Positions 15,908 through 23,706 of a stretch of DNA of 64,000 nt are shown piece after piece. The position numbers and the translations under genes were made by a program. This DNA comes from JBAOHV01 sp964450685. GTDB taxonomy: Bacteria > Actinomycetota > Acidimicrobiia > Acidimicrobiales > Microtrichaceae. The stretch spans positions 46,116 through 110,115 of the forward strand of contig CAYVDN010000003.1 in NCBI GenBank assembly GCA_964450685.1, in the 5' to 3' direction. The notes under the pieces are model-generated. The model saw only the letters and a program-made list of their open reading frames with translations, had not been told where the DNA came from and did no database searches. Position 1 is the stretch's first letter, and every line of letters begins with the position of its first letter.

Positions 15908-17371
15908 CTATACCTTGAAGATCTCGATGACGGATGAGAGCGGCGTGAAGTTGATGGTGCCGCCGGTCGAGCTGCTGACGATCTGGACGATGAGGTTCTT
16001 GGACGTGGTGACGTTCTCGGCAGCCGTCCCCGCCATGCCCCGGTAGACGCTGGAGTAGATCTGCCCCTCCATGGTCAGCCGCTGGCTCGTGGTGGTGGTG
16101 ATGTAGAGCATGCCTCGGACCCGGATCGGAGCCGTGACGCCTGCGGCGTGAGCTGCCCAGATGGTGCCCCCGGTCGTGCCGTCCACCATCGTGGTCGAGC
16201 CCAGCTTCATCTTCAAGTAGAGGTTCGTGTTGTTGGTCGATGTGAAGAAGTCCCCGAGGAAGTCGAACCGAACGAGGTAGCCAGCGGCGAGCACACCGAG
16301 CGGCGCCGTGAAGATGTCGGTGACCACCGACTGCGGGACGGTGATGGCGCTGGCCGGACCGGTGCGCAGGATGGTGGGGATCCTGGAGCTGGTGGCCAAC
16401 TTCAGGGGAGTGACTACCTTCGTGTCGTCGGTCCCGGCATCGGTCTCGGACTGCGTGGCCACGGTCGGCGTCGGCCCCGTAGGCCCTATCAGGCTGGTCG
16501 GTGAGCCCCACGAGCCTGCCGTCTTCGGGCCGTAGAGCGTCCAGGTGCCGGTGCGGATGTAGAAGTCACCGTTCACGCCCTCGGTGGTCGGCACGGCCGA
16601 GCCGTTGAGCACGCTGTTGCCGTTGGTCCCGGCGGCGCCGATGAGCGAGGTCAGCCAAGCGCTCTGCGACCCCACGAAGCCGTTGGCCACGGCCACGGCG
16701 TAGGCACTCGGCCCGGCGGCCCCGACCAGAGAGGTGAGCCAGGCGGACTCGGACCCGACGAACCCGTTGGCCACGGCCACTTGGTAGGCGCTGAGTCCGT
16801 CGGTACCGTCGTCGCCGTCGGTACCGTCCGTGCCGTCGGCTCCTCGGAGGGAGTCAAGCCAGGCGGCGAGGTCACCGACGAAGCCATTGGCCACGGCGAG
16901 AGCGTAGGCGCTGGCGCCGTCATCGCCGTCGGTGCCGTCGCTGCCACGAAGGGACGCCAGCCACGCCGTTGGGCCTCCGACGAAGCCGTTCTGAACGGCC
17001 ACCTCGTACGCCGAGTAGCCCCGGGGGCCGCCCGGGTCACCAGGGGGGCCGACGAGTGACGCCAGCCACTCGTTCAGGTCGCCGGAGAACCCCGCCTTGA
17101 CGGCCAACTCGTAGGCGCTGAGACCCGGCACGCCAGGCCCACCACCGCCCTCGCCGATGGCCACCGGCTGGTTCGCCCCAAGCCACACCGGGTACTCGGC
17201 CTGCCCGTTGACGAAGGCGACCCACCCGGTCTCTCCGGCCGTGGCCGGGATCGCAGCGATGCCGTGGAGCGGGACGGTGACATCCTGCCAGACCTGCGGG
17301 ACTCGAACTCGGGCCGGGCTGGCCGAGGAGTCTACGACGTAGGCGGGGTAGATGGCCCCGTAGCTACCCAT
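15908..17371 (-). CDS. Collagen-like tail fiber with five SAY...WLxSL repeats
   Basis: A 487-aa protein whose start overlaps the SpoVS gene by 8 bases. The N-terminal 75 residues look like an OB-fold baseplate/spike domain (GAIYPAYVVDSS, GETGWVAFVNGQ). Then come five copies of SAY-x2-AV-x2-GF-x-G-x4-WL-x-SL separated by Gly-x-y tracts (GTDGDDG, GPPGDPGG), as in collagen-like trimeric fibers. A YGPKTAGSW segment links to a beta-rich C-terminal domain. It should form an elongated host-contact fiber. Repeat number may vary among relatives. Confidence 0.8.
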   Translation of the reverse strand: MGSYGAIYPAYVVDSSASPARVRVPQVWQDVTVPLHGIAAIPATAGETGWVAFVNGQAEYPVWLGANQPVAIGEGGGGPGVPGLSAYELAVKAGFSGDLNEWLASLVGPPGDPGGPRGYSAYEVAVQNGFVGGPTAWLASLRGSDGTDGDDGASAYALAVANGFVGDLAAWLDSLRGADGTDGTDGDDGTDGLSAYQVAVANGFVGSESAWLTSLVGAAGPSAYAVAVANGFVGSQSAWLTSLIGAAGTNGNSVLNGSAVPTTEGVNGDFYIRTGTWTLYGPKTAGSWGSPTSLIGPTGPTPTVATQSETDAGTDDTKVVTPLKLATSSRIPTILRTGPASAITVPQSVVTDIFTAPLGVLAAGYLVRFDFLGDFFTSTNNTNLYLKMKLGSTTMVDGTTGGTIWAAHAAGVTAPIRVRGMLYITTTTSQRLTMEGQIYSSVYRGMAGTAAENVTTSKNLIVQIVSSSTGGTINFTPLSSVIEIFKV

Positions 17372-17669
17372 GCCGCTGGAAGGTGGAGAAGATCATGAGT
17401 GACATATCCCCGCCCTTCTTCTCGTCCGGGACGGTCTGGAACTCCACGGTGAAGGCCAGGTCGATGGCTGGAGCGAGGTAGACACGGGCGATGGCCATGG
17501 CCTTCACGGCCTGGCCGACGGCGCCGTGACCGACGGCCTTCAGCACCGGGTAGTGGCCGTCGTTGATGCACTTGGTGATGGCGCTGGCCAGCTTCTTCGG
17601 GTCGTTCCTGGAGCTGACACGGAAGGGGTCCCGCTCAGTCGCCCCGGGGGCGGTATCAGCTTCAGGCAC
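17364..17669 (-). CDS. SpoVS-like (Alba-fold) protein
   Basis: A 101-aa protein from GTG 17669 with GAGGAG five bases upstream. It matches stage V sporulation protein S: PKKLASAITKCINDG, then AVGHGAVGQAVKAMAIARVYL and a beta-rich end. SpoVS is a small nucleic-acid-binding regulator in bacteria, so a phage copy could affect host development or bind nucleic acid. Length and motif order fit the family well. It is preceded by a hairpin and a TATGCT-type promoter, so it may be transcribed on its own. Confidence 0.85.
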   Translation of the reverse strand: MPEADTAPGATERDPFRVSSRNDPKKLASAITKCINDGHYPVLKAVGHGAVGQAVKAMAIARVYLAPAIDLAFTVEFQTVPDEKKGGDMSLMIFSTFQRHG

Positions 17670-17673
17670 TAGG

Positions 17674-17733
17674 GCTCCTCTGAGATCGTTACAGATATCA
17701 GCGGAGCATAGCCCCTATCGGCGTGACGGTCGA
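17674..17733 (-). promoter_or_regulatory. Promoter, operator-like site and hairpin before the SpoVS gene
   Basis: Minus-strand TCGACC (17733-17728), a 17-bp spacer and TATGCT (17710-17705). CATA-GCCCC-TATC (17707-17719) overlaps the -10. Downstream, GCTCCTCTGA (17674-17683) can pair with TCAGCGGAGC (17698-17707), nine of ten positions, placing a hairpin in the 5' leader. The string GGGCTATGCTC is shared with the promoter at 4239-4268. Confidence 0.45.
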
Positions 17734-18128
17734 GCCTCCACTACAAGAGGCTCCGGCGCCGGGCCTTGGCCGGGGAGATGATCGGCCCACCCCGCATCGA
17801 CCAGTAGCTCCATGAACTCGGGCATGGGCATGATGGCCACCATCTGCTCGAACTTCGGCTGCCCGTGCATGAGCACGGCGATGAAGCCGATGTCGGCCCC
17901 GGCGTTGTGTGTCTCCTTCTTCAGCTGGCGCAGCCACTCGGGGATGTTCCACTGGCGCCCGGCCTTCACCTCGACGCACACGCCGTCCCAGCCCGCCACA
18001 TCGCCCTGGTCGAGCGCACCCTGGAGGCGCCGCCGTTCGACCCGTCGCTTGAGGTACTGCTGCACGCCCTGGACGAAGGTGTTCTCGCCCTTCAGGCCGA
18101 TGCGCTTGGACTGCTGGGGGCTCGCCAC
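17715..18128 (-). CDS. PD-(D/E)XK nuclease, Holliday-junction-resolvase-like
   Basis: A 137-aa protein from GTG 18128, whose start overlaps the upstream stop (TAGTG). The catalytic core is visible: Asp in QGDVAGWDG (about 43) and CVEVKAG (Glu 53, Lys 55), then a helix and ADIGFIAVLMHG strand. Length and motif fit small phage resolvases/PD-(D/E)XK enzymes that cut branched DNA during recombination and packaging. It follows the Cas4-like nuclease and a coiled-coil gene. A second enzyme of this superfamily lies at 22237. Confidence 0.7.
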   Translation of the reverse strand: MASPQQSKRIGLKGENTFVQGVQQYLKRRVERRRLQGALDQGDVAGWDGVCVEVKAGRQWNIPEWLRQLKKETHNAGADIGFIAVLMHGQPKFEQMVAIMPMPEFMELLVDAGWADHLPGQGPAPEPLVVEARPSRR

Positions 18129-18676
18129 TACGCACCACCGTAGCGGTCGGCCCGGCGGTTGGTGGGCTCCCGTCCGATGCGGCGGGACAGCTCCCGGCTG
18201 ACGAAGTTGCTGGCCCGGTTGAGGGACTCCAGCGTGGCGGTGAGGGTCTTCATCGAGCGCTTGGCCCGGGTGGCCTCGTTGCGGGCCTCGACCACCTTCT
18301 CGTCGGCGGCGGCCGTGAAGCGACGCTCGGTGACGGTGCCGGTGGCGCTCGCCTTGGCGATGGACTCGGCGATCTCGATCTGGGCCTTGGCCTCCAGCTC
18401 GGCACCCTCCTGCTCGGCGATCACGCTGGAGAGGAAGTTCTCCCACGACACGTACCGCCGGAACAGCGACATCAGAGCGGAGTCGCTGAGGATGGTGATG
18501 TCCTCGGGCAGCTCCGGGATGTCGAAGTTGGGGAGGTCGCTACCCCATACCCGCCAGGGCTCGGCGCCGGGTGCTGGCTGAGGCCCGCTTGATGGTGAGG
18601 ACGGGGGCTGGGGGGAGGGCAGCTGGGGCGGCGGCGGTGAGGTCGGGCTGGGCGAGCCCGGGGGGCGACTGATCAT
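18128..18676 (-). CDS. Coiled-coil protein with Pro-rich N-terminus (182 aa)
   Basis: Starts at ATG 18676, so its first 45 codons overlap the 3' end of the Cas4-like gene in another frame; both frames are Pro/Ser-rich there. After the linker come WRVWGSDLPNFDIPELP and a long helix (residues 65-160, many Ala/Glu/Lys/Arg) predicted as coiled coil, ending basic. No SD is clear. Between two nucleases it may be a recombination accessory protein, but no family is recognised. A later start would remove the overlap but no good codon is seen. Confidence 0.65.
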   Translation of the reverse strand: MISRPPGSPSPTSPPPPQLPSPQPPSSPSSGPQPAPGAEPWRVWGSDLPNFDIPELPEDITILSDSALMSLFRRYVSWENFLSSVIAEQEGAELEAKAQIEIAESIAKASATGTVTERRFTAAADEKVVEARNEATRAKRSMKTLTATLESLNRASNFVSRELSRRIGREPTNRRADRYGGA

Positions 18677-19604
18677 TCGTGCTCCAACATAGGGTCTGAT
18701 AGGCGCACTTCCTGCACGCCGGTGTGTCCATCTTACGGTCCTCGGTCCAGGTGGGACGGCTCGGGGCGATGCCGTGCCGCAGGCCGTCGGCGACCGTCTT
18801 GGCCCCGGCCAGCTGGGTGTCGATCAGCTGCTCGTTGTAGGTGAGCACGAACTCCTTGACCTTCTGGGTCGGCTTCCACTCGTAGATGAAGACGATCTCG
18901 TTGATCTTCGGCATGATCTGTGAGCCGATGAGCAGGTTCCAAGCCATCGCCATGCGGAGGTACAGCATGCCCTGGCGGATGTGGGCGGCGAAGGGCCGCT
19001 TGATCCGCCACCACATCTGATCCATGGTGATCTCGCCCTTGAGGAAGGTGTCATACAGCGAGCTGTTCATCACCCGGACGGTGCCGAGCCCGATGCTCTT
19101 CACCTCCAGCAGGCGGGGCTTGTCGGGGAGGATGAGCACGCCATCGGTGTGGCCGATGAGGGCGTGGCTCGGCAGCGAGAGCGGCGCCTCCTTGTACAAC
19201 CACGGGTCGGGGTGGCCGCACCGGGGACACGGGCCGAGGTCGCAGCTCTGCCCCCAGGTGTAGATCTCACACCGGAAGCACTTCCACTTGCCCCAGAGGA
19301 TGCCCATCTCCTTGAGCCACAGCTGCCACTTGGCGTGGATGTCGTGGCCCTCCTCGAAGATCCGCAGGGTCTGGAAGCCGAAGTCCTCGGCGACGGCCAG
19401 GTGCGGCACGGCGATGGAGAAGTAGTCCTTCCTCGGGCACCAGCGGTTCTTGCTGATCTCGCTCGGGTGGAGCTGGGTCATGTCCCGGTCGCCGTCGTCC
19501 GGGCGCTGGAGCACGTGCCGCTCGATCGCACCGAGCACCACCGTGCTGTCCTTGTGCGTCCGGGCGTACGTGTCGAGCACCTTGGCCGACGGCGACTCGG
19601 GCAT
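18540..19604 (-). CDS. Cas4/RecB-family exonuclease
   Basis: A 354-aa protein; ATG 19604 follows the kinase stop by two bases. It has the Cas4 arrangement: Cys 56 in NRWCPRKDYF, a C-terminal CRKCAYQTLC set (297, 300, 306) for an iron-sulfur cluster, and nuclease residues Asp 154 (GHTDG), Glu 167/Lys 169 (LLEVKS) and RQGMLYLRMA with QxxxY-like spacing. An extra Cys-rich insertion (CFRCEIY, then CPRCGH) likely binds zinc. Such enzymes resect DNA ends for recombination. The last 45 codons overlap the next gene and look disposable. Confidence 0.85.
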   Translation of the reverse strand: MPESPSAKVLDTYARTHKDSTVVLGAIERHVLQRPDDGDRDMTQLHPSEISKNRWCPRKDYFSIAVPHLAVAEDFGFQTLRIFEEGHDIHAKWQLWLKEMGILWGKWKCFRCEIYTWGQSCDLGPCPRCGHPDPWLYKEAPLSLPSHALIGHTDGVLILPDKPRLLEVKSIGLGTVRVMNSSLYDTFLKGEITMDQMWWRIKRPFAAHIRQGMLYLRMAMAWNLLIGSQIMPKINEIVFIYEWKPTQKVKEFVLTYNEQLIDTQLAGAKTVADGLRHGIAPSRPTWTEDRKMDTPACRKCAYQTLCWSTNDQSPPGLAQPDLTAAAPAALPPAPVLTIKRASASTRRRALAGMG

Positions 19605-19606
19605 AG

Positions 19607-20395
19607 TCAGAACCCGTGCGTGAGGATGCAGTTGCAACCTGCGTGGCGGCAGCCGTCCTCACCGTGGGCGCCCTTCATGGCGCCGTGCTCCGGCCGGGGG
19701 TGCAGGCAGACGGGGCAGTTGGCCTCGTCGTTCTCGGGGAGCAGCTGGACCTGGCCCTGCGGCCCGGCGGCGACGGCACGGGCGCTGAGTCGCTCGTTGA
19801 TGGCGCTCCAGACACGGTGGGCTACCTCCTCCTCGGTGCCGAGGCCGTCCACCCGCACCCAGCGGCGGTTCTGCGCCTGATCCTGGTTGTACTGCGCCTC
19901 GAAGCCCCGGCGAACCCGGTCGTGGAACTCCGGCCCGGCCAGCTCCATGCGGTCGAGGTCACGGCCCGAGGCGGCGATGCGCTCGGTGGCCACCTCCGGC
20001 GGCACGGTGAGGAACACCACCACGTCAGGCAGGAGCCCGTCGGTGGCCCACAGGGAGAGGTCCCGGATGTACTCGGGAGCCATCTGCCGACCGAAGCCCT
20101 GGTACGCCACGCTGGAGTACAGGTAGCGGTCGGTGACGACGTTGAGGCCGGAGGCGAGCGCCGCCCGGATCTCGACGGCGTGCTGGGCACGGTCGGCGGC
20201 CATGAGCAGTGCCTCGGCCCGGACGTTGATGTCCCCGGCGTCGGGATCGAGCAGCATCTCCCGGATCTTGGTGCCCAGCTCGGTGCCGCCGGGCTGTCGG
20301 GTGGGCGTGGTGCCCAGGGCCTCGGCGAGGAGACGGGCCTGGGTGCTCTTGCCCGTGCCCTCCCCGCCCTCGAATGCGATGAAGTAGTTGGTCAT
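19607..20395 (-). CDS. tmk: Thymidylate kinase with C-terminal Cys/His extension
   Basis: A 262-aa enzyme converting dTMP to dTDP. The P-loop GEGTGKS is at 11-17; TDRYLYSSVAYQG carries the DR(Y/F) motif, and the LID-like segment follows. A normal kinase ends near residue 210. Here about 35 more residues form a CPVC...H...C..H..C.C pattern (CPVCLHPRPEHG, GCRHAGCNC) likely to bind zinc, which is unusual for this family. Its ATG overlaps the thyX stop (ATGA), coupling two consecutive steps of dTTP synthesis. Confidence 0.9.
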   Translation of the reverse strand: MTNYFIAFEGGEGTGKSTQARLLAEALGTTPTRQPGGTELGTKIREMLLDPDAGDINVRAEALLMAADRAQHAVEIRAALASGLNVVTDRYLYSSVAYQGFGRQMAPEYIRDLSLWATDGLLPDVVVFLTVPPEVATERIAASGRDLDRMELAGPEFHDRVRRGFEAQYNQDQAQNRRWVRVDGLGTEEEVAHRVWSAINERLSARAVAAGPQGQVQLLPENDEANCPVCLHPRPEHGAMKGAHGEDGCRHAGCNCILTHGF

Positions 20396-21126
20396 GGTGA
20401 CACGCTACCGTACTTGCGGAAGGCGTCCCGGGTGATGGGGAAGAGGTTGGCGAACTCGGCGTCGAGCTTGTGCCCGCACTGCTCGATCTCCCACATGGGG
20501 AAGCTCGGGAAGGTGGACTCCTCGAACTTGGTCCGCAGCGAGAGGAACGCCATCGCCGAGCGGGGGTTGAGGGTGACGTACATCGACGTGTAGATGTACA
20601 CCGGCAGCACGCCCCGGGCCACCTCCTTGGCGATGCCCATGTCGAGCAGCGCCTCGTAGGACTCCCACGAGCTGACGCACGAGTCCTGGATCTCCTCGAC
20701 AGCAGCGGCATGCTGCTCGGGAGTGCCCGCCACGTAGGTGTAGTGGCCCGGCTTGCCGACCTGCACCATGGGGCGCTCGGGCGGCGGCACGTAGAACTTC
20801 GGCGCCAGCTTGACGTACCGCCCGCTGATCTCGTTGTAGCTGAAGCCGATGCGGTGGCGGTGCCACTCACGGAACACGGCAATCGGCGCCTCCACGAAGA
20901 AGGTCATGGCGCCGTGCTCGAAGGGCGAGCCGTGCCGGTTCCTCACGAGGAAGTCGATCTTGCCAGCAGCCTCGGCTGGGTCGATGCCCAGCAGGTCGAG
21001 CGACTTGGCCCCCTGCGTGGACACCATCATCGCCGCCAGCACGGAGGCGTCGGAGCCCATGCTGTCGATGAGGGTGACGGTGAGGTCCGAGCTGAACTCG
21101 GGGTCCTCGTGGACGGTTTCGGTCAT
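20392..21126 (-). CDS. thyX: Flavin-dependent thymidylate synthase ThyX
   Basis: A 244-aa enzyme making dTMP from dUMP with FAD/NADPH and methylenetetrahydrofolate. The ThyX signature is complete: RHRIGFSYNEISGRY (about 88-102), the RHRxxSxNExSxRY pattern. Start ATG 21126 is preceded by GGAGTATCAC, shared with two other genes. The stop overlaps the thymidylate kinase start. ThyX is common in actinobacteria and their phages and supports phage DNA replication by boosting dTTP. Confidence 0.95.
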   Translation of the reverse strand: MTETVHEDPEFSSDLTVTLIDSMGSDASVLAAMMVSTQGAKSLDLLGIDPAEAAGKIDFLVRNRHGSPFEHGAMTFFVEAPIAVFREWHRHRIGFSYNEISGRYVKLAPKFYVPPPERPMVQVGKPGHYTYVAGTPEQHAAAVEEIQDSCVSSWESYEALLDMGIAKEVARGVLPVYIYTSMYVTLNPRSAMAFLSLRTKFEESTFPSFPMWEIEQCGHKLDAEFANLFPITRDAFRKYGSVSP

Positions 21127-21129
21127 GAG

Positions 21130-21159
21130 GTGATACTCCGATGTCTGATAGGGGGTATG
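21130..21159 (-). promoter_or_regulatory. Start-associated GGAGTATCAC and GTCTGATA-N5-TATG site before thyX
   Basis: GGAGTATCAC (21139-21130, minus) lies three bases before the thyX ATG. GTCTGATA-GGGGG-TATG (21143-21159) lies directly upstream and shares its half-site with the perfect palindrome at 63747-63767. Both occupy the 38-base gap before thyX, so expression from here is probably regulated. Confidence 0.5.
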
Positions 21160-21164
21160 GGGTA

Positions 21165-21812
21165 CTACGGAGCCGTCTCCATGGAACCGTCCTCGGGGAA
21201 CGACGGCTTCGGCTGGTAGCCGGACGGGTGCTTCTCCCGGAAGGCCAGGAGGTCCGCCTCCACGAACGCCTCGGGCGTCAGCTCGGTGTCCCGGGCCTCG
21301 ACCAGCGCCGTGAGGAAAGCCCACCGCTGGAGGGTGGCATAGGCGTCGTTGATGGCGTTGTGCTCGGGCTCGATGAGGTGGTTGCGCTCCTCCTCGTGGG
21401 GGAACGGCCCATCCCAGCCCACGTCGTGGCGGAACTGCTCCACGTCCCGGACGAACATCGGGAAGCCCTCGGGGAGGTCGGTCATGTTGCCCCAGAGCTG
21501 GCAGAACAGCACCCAATCGTAGGCCCCGTAGTCCGCCCAGAACTCCGGCGGCTCCTCGGTGAGGCCCTCCATCCAGTCCAGGATGGCGGCGCCCACTTCG
21601 CGCTGCGCCAGCCGGAGGTAGAGCACGCCGGGCGGCGGCGCCGTGTCGATGTGGGGCAGGACGTTCTTCCTCACGAAGTCGTTGGCCAGGTCCCGCTTGG
21701 CGTCGGTGACCACGATGTAGAGGGCGTGGAACCGCTCGCTGACGATGCCGATGGAGAGGGGGCGGATCTGCTCGCCGTCCTCCATGAACTCCGTGTCCAA
21801 GAAAAATCGCAT
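21165..21812 (-). CDS. DEDDh 3'-5' exonuclease
   Basis: A 215-aa protein; ATG 21812 (MRFFLDTEFMEDG) follows AAGGAGAGG. Exo I is DTEF (Asp 6, Glu 8), Exo II is GAYDWVLF, and Exo III is HNAINDAYA with the His and Asp of the h-type subclass. It resembles small phage and bacterial RNase T/polymerase-epsilon-like exonucleases that trim 3' ends of DNA or RNA. Placement between HNH and ThyX genes fits nucleic-acid metabolism; substrate is undecided. Confidence 0.85.
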   Translation of the reverse strand: MRFFLDTEFMEDGEQIRPLSIGIVSERFHALYIVVTDAKRDLANDFVRKNVLPHIDTAPPPGVLYLRLAQREVGAAILDWMEGLTEEPPEFWADYGAYDWVLFCQLWGNMTDLPEGFPMFVRDVEQFRHDVGWDGPFPHEEERNHLIEPEHNAINDAYATLQRWAFLTALVEARDTELTPEAFVEADLLAFREKHPSGYQPKPSFPEDGSMETAP

Positions 21813-21826
21813 TACGCTGCCTCTCC

Positions 21827-22240
21827 TTAGCGGTTGATGATCTCCTGCGCCCAAGCCAGGGCGTCCTCGACCCGCTGCCCTGCGGGCTGGTGGGTGATCC
21901 ACAGCTCCAGGTTGGTCGGATCGTTGTCGAGCTTGTCACCGTTCTTGTGGTGGACGTTCTCACCTTCCACCAGTGGTCGGCCAAGCATCCGCTCCATGAC
22001 GAGACGGTGTTCCAGCACCCAATCGTTGGGGCCTCGACGGATGCGGCGGTACCCCGCCTTGGTGATGGAAACACCGTCGCCGTGGTAGGCCCGCTGACCC
22101 TTCGGGAGCTTGCGCCAATTGGGGTCCACCGGAGGCAGCAACCCTGCTCGACGCTTCTGCTGGAGATGGGTCTTGCAGAAGCCACGGCCCGCATGCACAC
22201 GGACACACCCAGGCTCAGTGCAATGTGTGGTAGTGCTCAT
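21827..22240 (-). CDS. Free-standing HNH endonuclease
   Basis: A 137-aa protein. The N-terminus has Cys/His residues (CTEPGC, GFCKTH) suggesting a zinc knuckle. The HNH core is EHRLVMERMLGR, then VHHKNGDKLDNDPTNLEL, a standard HNH_3 arrangement with His-His and Asn residues. Such genes are mobile homing endonucleases that insert between host or phage genes. It overlaps the upstream resolvase gene by ATGA. Local bases are slightly less G/C-rich than its neighbours, consistent with recent insertion. Confidence 0.9.
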   Translation of the reverse strand: MSTTTHCTEPGCVRVHAGRGFCKTHLQQKRRAGLLPPVDPNWRKLPKGQRAYHGDGVSITKAGYRRIRRGPNDWVLEHRLVMERMLGRPLVEGENVHHKNGDKLDNDPTNLELWITHQPAGQRVEDALAWAQEIINR

Positions 22241-22587
22241 GGGTGTATATCCTCCAGCCTCTCGGCCATGGTCAGGAAGTCGTCCTCGGTGAGCACGACG
22301 TATCGCTTCGGAGTGGCCTCGCCGATCTCCAGGTGGAACACCGGGGTGCGGTCATTGACGACGGCGTTGCGGCGGTTGTCTTCCAGATCCACCACCTTGA
22401 TGGTGATACCCTTCTCGCCGTCGGTGCGCTTGCACTCCCACCAGAAGTCGTCGTCGTGAAGGTCGTTCTTCTGGCGCCACTGGTTGCCGGAGCCCGCATG
22501 GGACACGGAGTTGCGGTGGCTGCGCAGCTCGACCAGGCGGGCCTCCTGAGCCCGGGAACGGTCGAGCCCTGTCTTCGGGCGGCCCAC
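22237..22587 (-). CDS. PD-(D/E)XK nuclease, Holliday-junction-resolvase-like (second copy)
   Basis: A 116-aa protein from GTG 22587, immediately after the recA stop with GGAGG five bases upstream. The active-site pattern is KNDLHDDDFWWECKRT: Asp 42 and Glu 51-x-Lys 53. SGNQWRQ before it resembles archaeal/phage Hjc-like enzymes. It would resolve four-way junctions created by the adjacent RecA. It is different in sequence from the nuclease at 17715, so the phage carries two of these activities. Confidence 0.7.
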   Translation of the reverse strand: MGRPKTGLDRSRAQEARLVELRSHRNSVSHAGSGNQWRQKNDLHDDDFWWECKRTDGEKGITIKVVDLEDNRRNAVVNDRTPVFHLEIGEATPKRYVVLTEDDFLTMAERLEDIHP

Positions 22588-23706
22588 CTAGTCCTCCAAC
22601 ACGAACTGGCGCACAGCGGCGTCCATCTCGGCCCGGAGCGTGAGGTCGCTCAGGACGGCCTGGTAGGCAGCGTCGCCGCCGTTCCAGCGGTACTTGGCCT
22701 TGCCCTTGTCGTCCACGGGGCCGAAGGAGTACCAGGCCCCGGCCCGGGTCACCACGTCGTACTGCATGGCGACGGTGAGGATGTCCTTCACCGTGTCGAT
22801 CGAGCCCGCCTTGTACAGGCCGTTCCCGGCGTCGTCGGTGTAGAAGTCCACCTGGGCGGTGCGCTCGGCGGGCGCCGTCTTGTTCTTGATCGTGCGGGCC
22901 TTGATGCGGAGCCCGACCTTGAACCCGCTCTCCTGGATCCACTCGATGCGGGAGAACTCGACCCGAGTGAAGAAGGAGTAGTTCTTCCCCTTGCCGCCGG
23001 GCGTGATCTTCGGCGTGCCCTGGGGACTGAAGCCGCCGATCTGGTCACGCCACTGGTTGATGATGATCCCGAGCACCGGGCGGTCGGGCTGGGTGAGGCT
23101 GCGCTTGATGGCCTTGCCGCTCTTGCGCATGAAGAGGTTGAAGAGCTTGGCGCCGGTCCCGACGGTCAACTCGTCCATCGACTTCTCCTCCTCCAGGAGG
23201 GTGGTCAGCGCCGGGTAGGAGTCGATGACCACGCAGTCGCAGGCACGGGCGTTCAGCCACTCGGTGACGACCTGGAACGCCTCCTCCATGATGTTGGTCC
23301 GGACGATGTACACCCTCGACAGGTCCACGCCGAGGCGCACGGCCCAATCGAGGACGAAGTGCTCGGCGTCGATCCAGAGCACGGTCCACGTCGGGTCCTT
23401 GGCCTGGTTGGCGGCGATGGTCTTCAGCACCATGGCCGTCTTGCCGTTGCTCTCATAGCCGATGATCTCGTTCCACTGGTTCAGCGGCCACCCGCCGCCC
23501 AGCATGAGGTCGAAGGCGAGGACGCCGGTCGTGCAGCGGAGCACGGACTGGTCGTCAATCTCGCTGCCGAGGAAGAGCGAGCCCTCGCCCAGCTCCTTCT
23601 CGGCCTTGGCGATCAGCGCCTTCATGTCGGCGTCGGAGGCCCGCTCGATCGGCTTGCCGCCGATGGGCGTGGGCTTCTTCTTCGCCTTGGTATCGGTATC
23701 AGACAT
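22588..23706 (-). CDS. RecA/UvsX-like recombinase
   Basis: A 372-aa protein from ATG 23706 (MSDTDTKAKKK), with GAGGAG upstream and a TGATG overlap with the previous stop. Walker A is GYESNGKT (83-90); the Walker B-like strand is DCVVIDSYPAL; and LGIIINQWRDQIGG matches the RecA L1/L2 region with a QWRD motif. It assembles on ssDNA and drives strand exchange for replication restart and repair. The MSDT beginning and a basic linker precede the core. The operon provides polymerase, SSB-like protein and resolvase alongside. Confidence 0.9.
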   Translation of the reverse strand: MSDTDTKAKKKPTPIGGKPIERASDADMKALIAKAEKELGEGSLFLGSEIDDQSVLRCTTGVLAFDLMLGGGWPLNQWNEIIGYESNGKTAMVLKTIAANQAKDPTWTVLWIDAEHFVLDWAVRLGVDLSRVYIVRTNIMEEAFQVVTEWLNARACDCVVIDSYPALTTLLEEEKSMDELTVGTGAKLFNLFMRKSGKAIKRSLTQPDRPVLGIIINQWRDQIGGFSPQGTPKITPGGKGKNYSFFTRVEFSRIEWIQESGFKVGLRIKARTIKNKTAPAERTAQVDFYTDDAGNGLYKAGSIDTVKDILTVAMQYDVVTRAGAWYSFGPVDDKGKAKYRWNGGDAAYQAVLSDLTLRAEMDAAVRQFVLED

